Assembly (NCBI GenBank): GCA_965242785.1
Contig: CBDETA010000003.1
Coordinates: 62,001 to 126,000 of the forward strand
Reading direction: 5' to 3'
DNA: 64,000 bases
Source of the DNA: Maricaulis sp965242785
GTDB lineage: Bacteria > Pseudomonadota > Alphaproteobacteria > Caulobacterales > Maricaulaceae
Below the pieces are notes generated by a model. The model had not been told where the DNA came from and ran no database searches. It saw only the letters and a program-made list of their open reading frames with translations. The translations under genes were made by a program, and so were the position numbers. This document shows, piece by piece, positions 8,334 to 16,928 of this stretch. How positions within the stretch are numbered: the first letter of the stretch is position 1; each line of letters opens with the position of its first letter.

Positions 8334-10123
8334 ACCTCGCCCTGTTGCAGGAGGCCGTGCAATGGCTGCAGACAGGACGGGCGGAGGAGGCCGAGGCGCG
8401 GCTGAGCGCGTTTCTGGCGTCTGCGCCTGGCCACGCCGAGGCGCTGCACCTGCGCGGCCTGGCGCGCGGCCGGCTTGGGCGGTTCGAAGAGGGGGAGGCG
8501 GACCTGCTGGCCGCGGCCGCCGTGCATGACCAGGCGCACGCCGTGTTGGGAAACCTGGGCAATCTGCGCCGTCGAGCCGGTCGTCTCGAGGCGGCTGTCG
8601 AGGCCTATGAAAGTGCGCTGCGCAACCGGCCCGACTTCATCGATGCCCGTGTCAATCTGGCCACCACACTCAAGGATGCTGGACGACATGAGGACGCCAG
8701 GCGCGCCTTCGAAGCGGCGCTGGCGCTGCAGCCTGCCCATCCGGCCGCGCTGAACGGTCTGGGCATCGTACTGACCGAACTGGGCGAAGCCGATGCAGCC
8801 TTGCAGGTTTTCACGCAGGCCGTCGAGGGGCAGGGAGCCTCGGTTCTGCCACGCATCAATCGGGGCGCCTTGTTGCGGGGACAAAACCAGCCGGAACGGT
8901 CGTTGACCGATCTGGAACAGGCTTGCCGGATATCCCCTCGCATGGCGGAAGCGCATTTCCAGCGCGGTCACACATTGCGGACACTGGGGCGGGTGGCAGA
9001 GGCGCGGGATGCCTATCTGCAGGCTGCGGCCCTGGCGCCCTTGCGCACGGACATCCAGTTCGACTTGGCGGGTTTGCTCTGGGAAATGGGTGAGGGGAGT
9101 GGCAGTACGGCTGTCATCGACCGCGTGCTCGCGCAGCAGCCGGATGCGGGGCTTTTCCACACGCGGGCCCGAATTCTGCTGCGCGCCGGTCAGCCGGAGG
9201 CGGCCCTGGAGGCCTCGCAACGGGCACTGGAACTTGATGCCGGCCATGTCGGTGCCCGGGCCCTTCGCGGCGAGCTGCTCGGCCGGCTGGGTCAATTGTC
9301 CGAAGGAATTTCAGATCTGGAAGCCGCGTTGGCCGTGACCCAGGGCGTGGATTTCGCCATCCGGCACCAACTGGTCGAAGCCTGCCTCGCAGCAGGCCGT
9401 TTCGAGGAGGCGGAGCGCGCCCTGGACATCGTGGCGCCGGGGCCGCACCTGCAAAAGCACGTCGCGCTGCAGGCCACGGTTTGGCGTTGTCTTGGTGATC
9501 AGCGCTACACCCGTCTCTATGATTATGACCGGCTGACGGCGAAGCGCTTCATCGACACGCCGCCGGGCTTTGCGTCTCTTGAGGATTTCAATGCGGCGCT
9601 GGCTGACAGCATCGCTCGCCTTCATGCCACGCAGGCTCAGCCCCTGGAGCAGACCCTGTTCGGCGGGACGCAATCGCCGGGACGGCTCTGGGACAATGAT
9701 GACCCGGTTATAGCCGCGCTTGCGGCGGCCCTGCTGTCGCTTGCGCACCAATTCGTCGACGCGCTGCCGGATGAGCCTGATCATCCTTTTCTGGCGCGCA
9801 AGTCGCGGTCTCTGGAGCTGACGGGGGCCTGGTCGGTGCGCTTGAAGTCCGGGGGCGGACACGTGGACCATATCCACCCGGCTGGCTGGATTAGTGCCAG
9901 CTACTATGTGCAGGTACCCGACAGCGTGCTTGAGGGGGAGCGGGCAGGTTGGCTGCGGCTCGGTGCGCCGGGCATTGCCGGTCTGGATCTTCCGGCAGAG
10001 CGATACATTCTTCCGGAGCCTGGCGCGGCCATCCTGTTTCCCTCTTACATGTGGCATGGCGTCGAGCCTTTCCAGGGTGATCAGGAACGGGTGACGGCCC
10101 CGTTCGACCTTCTGCCTGCGTGA
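8330..10123 (+). CDS. TPR-repeat protein with C-terminal 2OG-Fe(II) oxygenase domain
   Basis: The 597-residue product starts at GTG 8330, overlapping the upstream stop. About ten TPR units fill residues 1-400. After a linker, residues ~490-595 match the '2OG-FeII_Oxy_5' pattern: GGHVDHIHPAGWISASYYV supplies the proximal metal histidine near residue 512, and LFPSYMWHGVEPF the distal histidine. An arginine in QERVTAPFD probably holds 2-oxoglutarate. It is thus the second oxygenase of the block and, like the sulfotransferase, is fused to TPRs. This suggests that both large enzymes act on bulky protein-type substrates or on a common scaffold. Substrate and product are not predictable. Confidence 0.8.
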   Translation: MNLALLQEAVQWLQTGRAEEAEARLSAFLASAPGHAEALHLRGLARGRLGRFEEGEADLLAAAAVHDQAHAVLGNLGNLRRRAGRLEAAVEAYESALRNRPDFIDARVNLATTLKDAGRHEDARRAFEAALALQPAHPAALNGLGIVLTELGEADAALQVFTQAVEGQGASVLPRINRGALLRGQNQPERSLTDLEQACRISPRMAEAHFQRGHTLRTLGRVAEARDAYLQAAALAPLRTDIQFDLAGLLWEMGEGSGSTAVIDRVLAQQPDAGLFHTRARILLRAGQPEAALEASQRALELDAGHVGARALRGELLGRLGQLSEGISDLEAALAVTQGVDFAIRHQLVEACLAAGRFEEAERALDIVAPGPHLQKHVALQATVWRCLGDQRYTRLYDYDRLTAKRFIDTPPGFASLEDFNAALADSIARLHATQAQPLEQTLFGGTQSPGRLWDNDDPVIAALAAALLSLAHQFVDALPDEPDHPFLARKSRSLELTGAWSVRLKSGGGHVDHIHPAGWISASYYVQVPDSVLEGERAGWLRLGAPGIAGLDLPAERYILPEPGAAILFPSYMWHGVEPFQGDQERVTAPFDLLPA

Positions 10124-10404
10124 CACACGATTCGCCCGATTATCCGCACTGGATGTGGCAATTCGAAAGCAAACGCGACAATCTTCGAAGGATCGCCGAT
10201 AGGTCTGCGGTAATTGCGCAACAGTGCTGCGCAAATGGCTCTGTCCTTCTGGTTATGACAGTCGCGTGTCATTGACCCTTCGCATTACGCATGGGTACCT
10301 TGCAAATAAGGCGGGGTTACGTGAGCTTCGCCGAGTGGGGGATTCCGTTCGTCGCGTGAAGATGAACGGCCTTCCCATTACAACCTTACTCGGAGGGATT
10401 AAGA
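10124..10404 (+). promoter_or_regulatory. Receptor-gene leader with inverted repeat and candidate promoter
   Basis: This 281-bp gap precedes the TonB-dependent receptor. It holds an inverted repeat, TTGCGCA-N7-TGCGCAA (10214-10234), that could be an operator or hairpin. It also holds a possible promoter, TTGACC (10272-10277) with 18 bases to TACCTT (10296-10301). A good ribosome-binding site (CGGAGGG) lies before GTG 10405. No small ORF with coding character was found. Confidence 0.4.
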
Positions 10405-13197
10405 GTGAGACCGACTTCCCTTAAGGCTTGCCTCATGGCGAGCACGCTCATCGGTGGCATGGCTACGGCTGCGCCGGCGATGGCTCAGGACGACGACGTC
10501 GTCGTCATCACCGGTACGCGCATTCAGCGCACCGACACCGTGGCCCCGAGCCCGATCACCACGGTTGACGAGGAAATGTTCGAGCTGAACAACGTCGTCA
10601 ACACCGAAGACCTTCTCAACACGCTGCCGCAGCTGATCCCGGCATTCGACGCCACGTCGAACAACCCGGGTAACGGTACGGCGACTGTCTCTCTGCGCGG
10701 CCTGGGCACCACCCGTACGCTGGTCCTCGTCGAAGGTCAGCGCATGGTCGGCTCCGGCGCGGCTCAGGTTGTCGACCTGAACAACATCCCGGCTGCTCTG
10801 GTTGAGCGCGTCGACGTCGTGACCGGTGGTGCGTCCGCCGTTTACGGTTCTGACGCTGTTGCTGGTGTTGTGAACTTCATCCTGCGTGACGACTTCGAAG
10901 GCGTTGAGCTTTCGGCTTCTCACCAGTTCTCCATGGACGAGGGCGACGCCGGTATCACCGACGTGTCCGTCACCATGGGTGGCAATTTCGACAATGGTCG
11001 CGGTAATGCTGTCCTGAATTTCGGCTACACCCATCGTGAAGCTGTGTTCCAGGGCTCCCGTTCCTTCTCGGAGCAGGCCTGGTGGTCGAATGGCCCGGGT
11101 TCCACGACGTACTATCCGGGTGGTTCTTCGAACATCCCGGGTACGCGTATCCGTCCGGCTGCCGGCGGTGGCTTCGACGTGACGACGGACTCCAGCGGTC
11201 AGCCGGTTGCTTGGACGCCGTATAACTACGCGCCGACCAACTACCTGCAGCTGCCGCAGGAACGTCATATGATTTCGGGCTTCGCCACGTATGACGTCAA
11301 TGACAATGTCGAGCTGTACGCTCGCGGCATCTATGCCAACAACGTCGTTGACTCGCAGCTGGCGCCGACCCCGACCGGCACGCTGACGATGACCATCAAC
11401 CTGGACAACCCGTTCCTGTCGACGGACCTGCGTAACCTGATCTCGGGCAACGCAGCTTCCAACAATGGCGACGGCACGGCCACCATCCGCGTCAACCGCC
11501 GGATGCAGGAAATCTCGACCCGTAACAACCTGCGTGACACGAACACGTTCCAGGCTGTCTTCGGTGCTCGTGGCGACATCAACGACAACTGGTCTTACGA
11601 CGCGTTCTACAACTACTCGCGTTCGTCTGTTTCCCAGATCCTGTCGGGCAACATCTCGGTTTCCGCTTTCCAGGAAGCCCTGCTCTGCGACGGTGGTCCG
11701 ACGGCGGTTGCCAGCGGTTGTACGGCTCCGGCTCTGGACATCTTCAATGGCCCGGATTCGGTTTCGGCTGCCGGTGCGAACTACATCGCCCGTACGGGTG
11801 CCCAGATCGACACGATCGAAGCCACCCAGGTTGTGGCCGCGATTTCCGGTACGCTGGAAAACATGGCTTCGCCGATGGCTGATGTCGCTCCGGCCCTGGT
11901 CTTCGGTGTCGAATACCGTGAAAACAGTGCCGACATCCGCCCTGACTCCGTGCTGGGTCCGGACGTCCGCGGCTTTAACCAGTCGCTGCCGATCCAGGGT
12001 TCGTTCGACGTCTACGAGTTCTTCACCGAAGTCGACGTGCCGCTCATCACGAACCGTCCGGGTATCGAAAGCCTGAACTTCACGGGCGCCTTCCGTATGT
12101 CGGATTACTCGACGATCGGAAATGCCCAGACCTACGCTGCCGGCTTCGGCTGGGAACCGGTTGAAGATGTGCGCTTCCGCGCCCAGTACAACCGCGCTGT
12201 GCGTGCGCCGAACGTGGGTGATCTGTTCGCTCCGGCCACCAACGGCTTCCCGGGCGCCCAGGACCCGTGCTCCAGCGGCCTCGGCTCGTTCTCGGCTTCC
12301 ACGATCACGGCCAACTGTATTGCTTCCGGTGTTCCGGCTGCTGCCGTTGGTACGTCGTTCCAGTCGAACGCTCAGATCGAAGCCCTGTTCGGTGGTAACC
12401 CGAACGTTCAGGAAGAAGTTGCCGACACCATGACCTTCGGTGTTGTGTGGCAGCCGTCCTTCCTGTCCGGCTTCACCCTGCAGGTTGACTACTACGACAT
12501 CGAGATCCAAGACGCGATCGCGACGCCGTCGCTGCAGAACCTGCTGGACGAGTGCTTCGTGCAGGACATCCAGACGTCTTGTGCCTTCTTCAACGGTGCG
12601 CGTAACCCGTCCACCGGTGAAATGGCCAATCCGTTCATGCCGGAACTGACCCAGTCCAACCTGGCTGTGTTCGCTGCCGAGGGTGTCGACGTTCGCGCCG
12701 ACTACACCTGGGACGCTGAGCAAATGGGCCTGTCTTCGGACCTGGGTTCCTTCGGTCTGAACTACTACGCCACGTTCACCATGGACAACGGCTACCAGAC
12801 CTCCACGATTGCGGGCTATGTCTCGTGTGAAGGCCTGTTCTCCGGTCAGTGCGGCGAGCCGACCCCGGAATACAAGCACGTCGCTCAGGCGAGCTGGTAC
12901 TGGGGTGCTCTGACGACCGCTCTGCGCTGGCGCCACGTCGGCGGTGTGGACATTGAAGCGTCCTACCTGCCGTTCGTGTCCGAGCGTGAGCAGCAGATCG
13001 ATGCCTACAACTACTTCGACGCCACCTTCGCTTACGATGTGAGCGAGTCGGCTCGGGTGTCCCTGGGTATCCAGAACATCTTCGACGAGCAGCCGCCGGA
13101 GCTGACGTCGACCTCTTCCGAGCAGGCCAACACCTGGCCGGCGACCTACAACCCGTTTGGTCGTCGTCTGTTCCTGGGTGCCAACCTGCGCTTCTAA
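10405..13197 (+). CDS. TonB-dependent outer-membrane receptor
   Basis: The 930-residue protein starts at GTG 10405, chosen over ATG 10435 because of the GGAGGG site and because it yields a full signal peptide (residues 1-27, ending AMA). A TonB-box-like stretch DDDVVVITGTRI follows, then a plug domain with SLRGLGTTRTLVLVEGQRM and VERVDVVTGGASAVYGSDA. A long 22-strand-type barrel ends in the canonical terminal Phe (LFLGANLRF). No N-terminal signalling domain is present. It resembles the large receptors with Cys-containing loops used by Caulobacter-like bacteria for peptide or glycan uptake. Codon use (GGT, GTT, GCT, CGT) suggests high expression. The ligand is unknown; the neighbouring modification enzymes are a hint only. 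Confidence 0.92.
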   Translation: MRPTSLKACLMASTLIGGMATAAPAMAQDDDVVVITGTRIQRTDTVAPSPITTVDEEMFELNNVVNTEDLLNTLPQLIPAFDATSNNPGNGTATVSLRGLGTTRTLVLVEGQRMVGSGAAQVVDLNNIPAALVERVDVVTGGASAVYGSDAVAGVVNFILRDDFEGVELSASHQFSMDEGDAGITDVSVTMGGNFDNGRGNAVLNFGYTHREAVFQGSRSFSEQAWWSNGPGSTTYYPGGSSNIPGTRIRPAAGGGFDVTTDSSGQPVAWTPYNYAPTNYLQLPQERHMISGFATYDVNDNVELYARGIYANNVVDSQLAPTPTGTLTMTINLDNPFLSTDLRNLISGNAASNNGDGTATIRVNRRMQEISTRNNLRDTNTFQAVFGARGDINDNWSYDAFYNYSRSSVSQILSGNISVSAFQEALLCDGGPTAVASGCTAPALDIFNGPDSVSAAGANYIARTGAQIDTIEATQVVAAISGTLENMASPMADVAPALVFGVEYRENSADIRPDSVLGPDVRGFNQSLPIQGSFDVYEFFTEVDVPLITNRPGIESLNFTGAFRMSDYSTIGNAQTYAAGFGWEPVEDVRFRAQYNRAVRAPNVGDLFAPATNGFPGAQDPCSSGLGSFSASTITANCIASGVPAAAVGTSFQSNAQIEALFGGNPNVQEEVADTMTFGVVWQPSFLSGFTLQVDYYDIEIQDAIATPSLQNLLDECFVQDIQTSCAFFNGARNPSTGEMANPFMPELTQSNLAVFAAEGVDVRADYTWDAEQMGLSSDLGSFGLNYYATFTMDNGYQTSTIAGYVSCEGLFSGQCGEPTPEYKHVAQASWYWGALTTALRWRHVGGVDIEASYLPFVSEREQQIDAYNYFDATFAYDVSESARVSLGIQNIFDEQPPELTSTSSEQANTWPATYNPFGRRLFLGANLRF

Positions 13198-13222
13198 TCG
13201 AAGCCGGAACACTCAATCAGGG

Positions 13223-13254
13223 AAGGGCGGGTCCTCGGACCCGCCCTTTTCTTT
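13223..13254 (+). terminator. Terminator of the TonB receptor gene
   Basis: AAGGGCGGGTCC pairs with GGACCCGCCCTT across a two-base loop and runs into TTTTCTTTT. It is 25 bases after the receptor stop and is a textbook intrinsic terminator. Confidence 0.92.
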
Positions 13255-13320
13255 TCCGGGCCACTGAAACGAACGCTTGGCGCCGTTGTCATACGCATCG
13301 GCTCGGCTAACATCGGACGC

Positions 13321-14298
13321 ATGGGGACATTCGTGACAGCAGCGGAAGACACGCAAGCCTGGAAGCAGTTCTGGGAAAGCCGACAGGCTGTCGGCGAGCA
13401 CCAGTTTCGCGATCCGGCGACCGCCGCCGTCCTGCAACGGCACTGGCATGAGTTCTTTGGCTCTTTGCAAACGCAGCCTGCTCTGACGCGCCTGATCGAT
13501 CTGGCGAGCGGCGAAGGGGAAGTCGTTCGCCTGGCCCGCGCCTCTGCGCCTGCTCGCAACCTGACCTGCTTCAGCATCGACATTGCCTTGGGGGCAAGCC
13601 ATCTGGCTGCGCGGGAAGCTGCTATTCCGGTTGTCGCCAACTGCAATGCCCTGCCGTTTCTGGAAAACGCGTTCGATCTGGTCGTGAGCCAGTTCGGCCT
13701 GGAATATGCCGGACCCGAGGCCTTTTCAGAGGCGGGCAGGCTGGTTGCTCGGGGTGGCCAGCTTCACGCGCTGGTGCATTGCAGGGGCGGGCAGGTGGAA
13801 TCCGCCTGCCAGGACGTTGCAGCCTTGCTTGGCGTCGTTCAGGACGCGCAATTGCTGGAGCGGACACAGGTCTTTGCAGAAACAGTGCGGCGCGCCGTGG
13901 CCGGAGATGCCAGCCAGGCTGCCGGACAGGCCAGTGCGGAGGCGTTGCGGGAAGCGTTGGAGCGCGTGGCGCAGAGTACCGGTTCAGCGACACCCGGCCC
14001 GGCCCGAGATCATGTCACCCGGCTGATCCGCGACGTGCAGACCTTGGCATCCCGCCTCGGAGCCTACGCGCCGGATGATGTGACGGCCTGGCTGGACGGG
14101 CAGCGCAAGGACCTGGCGGCGTTCCAGCAACGGATGCAGTCCATGATCAGGGTTGCGCAAACCCGGGATCAAGCGCAGTCCATTCTGGACAGACTGGAGG
14201 CGGCCGGACTGACACCGGAGCCGCTTGAGCCTTTGCTCGGCCCCGACGGGAAGGGGAAGCTGGCCTGGGTGATCCGGGCGCAGCATCGGACCGGGTGA
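13321..14298 (+). CDS. Class I SAM-dependent methyltransferase
   Basis: The 325-residue protein has a Rossmann methyltransferase core in its first ~170 residues. Motif I is LIDLASGEGEVVRLA (near residue 58), an acidic post-motif strand is FSIDIA, and the motif II/IV region is NALPFLENAFDLVVSQFGLEY, typical of ubiE/type-11 methyltransferases. The C-terminal ~150 residues are Ala/Gln-rich helices with coiled-coil character and no recognised domain. Start ATG 13321 has only a weak ribosome-binding site. It lies between the receptor terminator and tRNA-Trp, so it is probably transcribed alone. The methyl acceptor is unknown; a role with the upstream oxygenase/sulfotransferase block is possible but unsupported. 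Confidence 0.75.
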   Translation: MGTFVTAAEDTQAWKQFWESRQAVGEHQFRDPATAAVLQRHWHEFFGSLQTQPALTRLIDLASGEGEVVRLARASAPARNLTCFSIDIALGASHLAAREAAIPVVANCNALPFLENAFDLVVSQFGLEYAGPEAFSEAGRLVARGGQLHALVHCRGGQVESACQDVAALLGVVQDAQLLERTQVFAETVRRAVAGDASQAAGQASAEALREALERVAQSTGSATPGPARDHVTRLIRDVQTLASRLGAYAPDDVTAWLDGQRKDLAAFQQRMQSMIRVAQTRDQAQSILDRLEAAGLTPEPLEPLLGPDGKGKLAWVIRAQHRTG

Positions 14299-14428
14299 AT
14301 TCCTGACGCGGCCAGCAACAACACAAATCTGCGTTTTTGCGGTTTTCTTCTCCTGCAGGGCATTGTAGACAGCTGCGCTTCGGATGTGGCGGTGGCAGTG
14401 TCACCGTGCTATTCGGCGCGCGCGGCGT

Positions 14429-14504
14429 AGGGGTGTAGCTCAGTTGGTAGAGCATCGGTCTCCAAAACCGAGGGTCGGGGGTTCGAGTCCCTCCGCCCCT
14501 GCCA
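14429..14504 (+). tRNA. tRNA-Trp (CCA)
   Basis: Acceptor AGGGGTG (14429-14435) pairs with CGCCCCT (14494-14500), allowing one T-G pair, followed by G and an encoded CCA. The anticodon loop CTCCAAA between TCGGT and ACCGA gives CCA at 14462-14464. It sits directly before secE, a widely conserved bacterial arrangement. Confidence 0.97.
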
Positions 14505-14581
14505 TGCCGCTCTGACAGATTTTGCCACGCTCCGGGGTGTGGCGATTGAAAATGAGGCCCTCAGGGGCCAGATGGATTTGA

Positions 14582-14842
14582 ATGACGCGGAACGCGAAGA
14601 ATACGACGCCGGCCCAGGCCAAGGCTGACACGGCAGCGCCGAAAAAGCGCCGGGCTGGACCTTTCCAGTACCTGGCCCAGGTGCGCCAGGAAGCCAAGAA
14701 GGTGACGTGGACCGGCCGTCAGGAATTGATCGTGTCGACGATCATGGTCCTGATCCTGTCGCTGATCGCCATGCTGTTCTTCTGGGGCGTGGATTTCCTG
14801 ATCCGCAACACGGTCCAGTTCCTGTTGACGCTGGGCTCGTAG
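14582..14842 (+). CDS. secE: Preprotein translocase subunit SecE
   Basis: The 86-residue protein has a charged N-terminus, the conserved amphipathic segment PFQYLAQVRQEAKKVTWTGR, and one C-terminal membrane helix (about 48-75). This is the short single-span form usual outside enterobacteria. It clamps SecY in the SecYEG channel. secY itself is encoded at 40602. It is followed 11 bases later by nusG, with a strong GGAGGAGG site between, so the two form one transcript after tRNA-Trp. Confidence 0.95.
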   Translation: MTRNAKNTTPAQAKADTAAPKKRRAGPFQYLAQVRQEAKKVTWTGRQELIVSTIMVLILSLIAMLFFWGVDFLIRNTVQFLLTLGS

Positions 14843-14853
14843 GAGGAGGCTGT

Positions 14854-15387
14854 ATGTCTGCCAAGTGGTATATCGTGCACGCCTATTCGAACTTCGAGAA
14901 GAAGGTCGCCGAGGCCATCCGCACCGAAGCCTCGATCCAGGGACTTGAAGACAAGTTCGAAGAAATCCTGGTGCCGACCGAGGACGTCGTGGAAGTTCGC
15001 AAGGGGCGCAAGGTCAACGCCGAGCGCAAGTATTTCCCGGGTTATGTTCTGGTCAAGATGGACATGACCGACCAAGCCTATCACCTGGTGACCTCGACCC
15101 CGAAGGTCACGGGTTTCCTGGGGTCGGGCAAGAAGCCGATCCCGGTGTCGGAAAATGAGGTCAAGCGGATCCTGGGCCAGATGGAAGAGGATGCGGAACG
15201 TCCGCGTCCCACCGTCAGCTACGAGATCGGCGAAACCGTCAATGTCATCGACGGTCACTTCCAGAGCTTCAATGGCGTCGTGGAAGAAGTGGATGACGAG
15301 AATGGCCGCCTGAAGGTCGCCATCAACATTTTCGGCCGGGCGACCCCGGTCGAGCTGGAATACGCCCAGGTCGAGAAGTCGGCCTGA
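14854..15387 (+). CDS. nusG: Transcription termination/antitermination factor NusG
   Basis: The 177-residue protein starts at ATG 14854 behind AGGAGGAGG; longer in-frame extensions run into secE and were rejected. The NGN domain begins KWYIVHAYSNFEKKVAEA and includes ERKYFPGYVLVKMDM. The C-terminal KOW domain has the characteristic GETVNVIDGHFQSFNGVVEE. NusG binds RNA polymerase and links it to Rho or ribosomal S10. It precedes rplK by 102 bases, as in most bacteria. Confidence 0.96.
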   Translation: MSAKWYIVHAYSNFEKKVAEAIRTEASIQGLEDKFEEILVPTEDVVEVRKGRKVNAERKYFPGYVLVKMDMTDQAYHLVTSTPKVTGFLGSGKKPIPVSENEVKRILGQMEEDAERPRPTVSYEIGETVNVIDGHFQSFNGVVEEVDDENGRLKVAINIFGRATPVELEYAQVEKSA

Positions 15388-15489
15388 GGCGTAAATCTGC
15401 GGGAGGTGCCGGCGCAAAGTCCATGCCGGGCCGTACCGCAAACCCACCGGGGCCACGACAGGCGTAGCCCTTAACTTTGGAGTGGTGAC
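15388..15489 (+). promoter_or_regulatory. rplK leader (possible L1 autoregulatory site)
   Basis: A 102-base leader lies between nusG and rplK. In E. coli, ribosomal protein L1 represses translation of rplKA by binding this leader. The region is GC-rich with short complementary blocks (GCCGG/CCGGC-type), but I cannot prove an L1 site by eye. Confidence 0.3.
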
Positions 15490-15918
15490 ATGGCCAAGAA
15501 AATCGACGGCTATATCAAGCTGCAAGTGCCTGCGGGCGCAGCCAATCCGTCTCCGCCGATCGGCCCGGCTCTGGGTCAGCGCGGCGTGAATATCATGGAA
15601 TTCTGCAAGGCCTTCAATGCGAAGACCCAGGAGATGGAAAAAGGGATGCCGATCCCGACCACCATCACCGTCTTCTCTGACAAGTCCTTCACCTTCGAGA
15701 TTGCCAGCCCGCCGGCCAGCTTCTTCCTGAAGAAGGCCGCCAAGATCCAGAAGGGCAGCACGGCCCCGGGTCAATCCGTGGCCGGTTCCGTCACGATGGC
15801 GCAATGCCGCGAAATCGCGGAAGCAAAGTTCAAAGACCTCAATGCGAACGACCTCGACCAGGCGACGAAGATCATCGCCGGTTCCGCCCGTTCCATGGGC
15901 CTGGAAGTGACGGAGTAA
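15490..15918 (+). CDS. rplK: 50S ribosomal protein L11
   Basis: The 142-residue protein has the signature start GYIKLQVPAGAANPSPPIGP followed by ALGQRGVNIMEFCKAFNA. The C-terminal rRNA-binding domain contains KTPPASFFLKKAA-type sequence (here SPPASFFLKKAAK) and GSARSMGLEV. It forms the GTPase-associated centre with L10/L12 and contacts EF-G. ATG follows TTTGGAGTGGTGAC. Five bases separate it from rplA. Confidence 0.97.
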   Translation: MAKKIDGYIKLQVPAGAANPSPPIGPALGQRGVNIMEFCKAFNAKTQEMEKGMPIPTTITVFSDKSFTFEIASPPASFFLKKAAKIQKGSTAPGQSVAGSVTMAQCREIAEAKFKDLNANDLDQATKIIAGSARSMGLEVTE

Positions 15919-15923
15919 GGATC

Positions 15924-16619
15924 ATGGCTATCGGAAAGCGTCTTTCTGCTGCGCGCGAGACCATTGACCGCGATCAGCTCTACACTGTTGACGAAGCCGT
16001 CAAGCACGTGAAGGCCAATGCCAAGGCGAAGTTCGATGAAACCATCGAGCTGGCCATCAATCTCGGCGTCGACCCGCGCCACGCCGACCAGATGGTGCGT
16101 GGCGTGTGCGAACTGCCGAACGGTACGGGCCGCTCGGTCCGCGTCGCGGTGTTTGCCAAGGGCCCCAAGGCAGAGGAAGCCACCAAGGCTGGCGCCGACG
16201 TCGTGGGTGCCGAAGACCTGATGGAACAGATCCAGGGCGGCAACATCAATTTCGACAAGGTCATCGCGACCCCGGACATGATGCCGCTGGTCGGCCGTCT
16301 GGGTAAGATTCTCGGCCCGCGCGGCATGATGCCGAACCCGAAGGTCGGCACGGTGACCATGGATGTGGCCAAAGCTGTGGGCGCCTCCAAGGGCGGTGCG
16401 GTCGAATTCCGCGTCGAGAAGGCCGGTATTGTCCACGCCGGCGTGGGCAAGGCCAGCTTCACTGAAGAGCAGATCGCCCAGAATGTCCGCGCCCTGATCG
16501 GTGCCATCGTGAAGGCCAAGCCGGCCGGCGCAAAGGGTACGTATGTCAAGCGTATCGCGCTCAGCTCCACGATGGGGCCGGGCGTGAAAATCGACACGTC
16601 TGACGCCACTACGGCGTAA
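15924..16619 (+). CDS. rplA: 50S ribosomal protein L1
   Basis: The 231-residue protein starts at ATG 15924, just after rplK; a longer in-frame reading overlaps rplK and was rejected. It opens with GKRLSAARETIDRD and contains the L1 signature KILGPRGMMPNPKVGTVT. It forms the mobile L1 stalk near the E site and is a likely autorepressor of rplKA. A short C-terminal tail (DTSDATTA) extends past the conserved core. Confidence 0.97.
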   Translation: MAIGKRLSAARETIDRDQLYTVDEAVKHVKANAKAKFDETIELAINLGVDPRHADQMVRGVCELPNGTGRSVRVAVFAKGPKAEEATKAGADVVGAEDLMEQIQGGNINFDKVIATPDMMPLVGRLGKILGPRGMMPNPKVGTVTMDVAKAVGASKGGAVEFRVEKAGIVHAGVGKASFTEEQIAQNVRALIGAIVKAKPAGAKGTYVKRIALSSTMGPGVKIDTSDATTA

Positions 16620-16632
16620 AAGACTTGAGTTT

Positions 16633-16662
16633 CAGCCCGGCAGGCTTTATCCGGCCGGGCTG
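16633..16662 (+). terminator. Hairpin between rplA and rplJ (attenuator-like)
   Basis: CAGCCCGGC (16633-16641) pairs perfectly with GCCGGGCTG (16654-16662). The downstream sequence has only broken T runs (TCTTCTTTCC), so termination is likely partial at best. It separates the L11 and L10 units. Confidence 0.5.
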
Positions 16663-16928
16663 ACCGGTCTTCTTTCCGCGTTTTGGAGGATGACCGGCCT
16701 GTCCGAGATCTCAGGGGGCGGAGCCTTTTCAAGGTTCTGCCTTAATCCAATTGGGGCCCTGGGTGAGACAGAGCGACGACTGATCCGACCTTGCCTGCAG
16801 GGTCTGTCGGTTCAAGCCCTGGGACAGGACGCGCTGTAGGGCGCGCCCGACCTGGCTAAGGGGAAGGCGTGCCTTGTGGCGCTTTCACCGAGCCGTCCGC
16901 GGTGGACGGTTCAAACAGGGAGTCCGCA
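16663..16928 (+). promoter_or_regulatory. rplJ leader (L10-leader type region)
   Basis: About 270 bases without a gene precede rplJ. In many bacteria this leader binds the L10-L12 complex and controls rplJL. Visible here are the hairpin CCGTCC-GCGGT-GGACGG just before the gene and a GCGC-rich stem near 16830-16845. The position is diagnostic, but the exact kink-turn was not resolved. Confidence 0.45.

Noticed and set aside
10399..13212. 937-codon open frame antisense to the TonB receptor gene
   Set aside because: It is an exact shadow of a high-GC gene: composition is Arg/Val/Gly-rich with no motif, and the sense frame has a signal peptide, plug and terminal Phe.
5388..14428. Integrated phage or transposon carrying the oxygenase block
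   Set aside because: No integrase, transposase, terminal repeat or duplicated tRNA end was visible, so mobility is not claimed.
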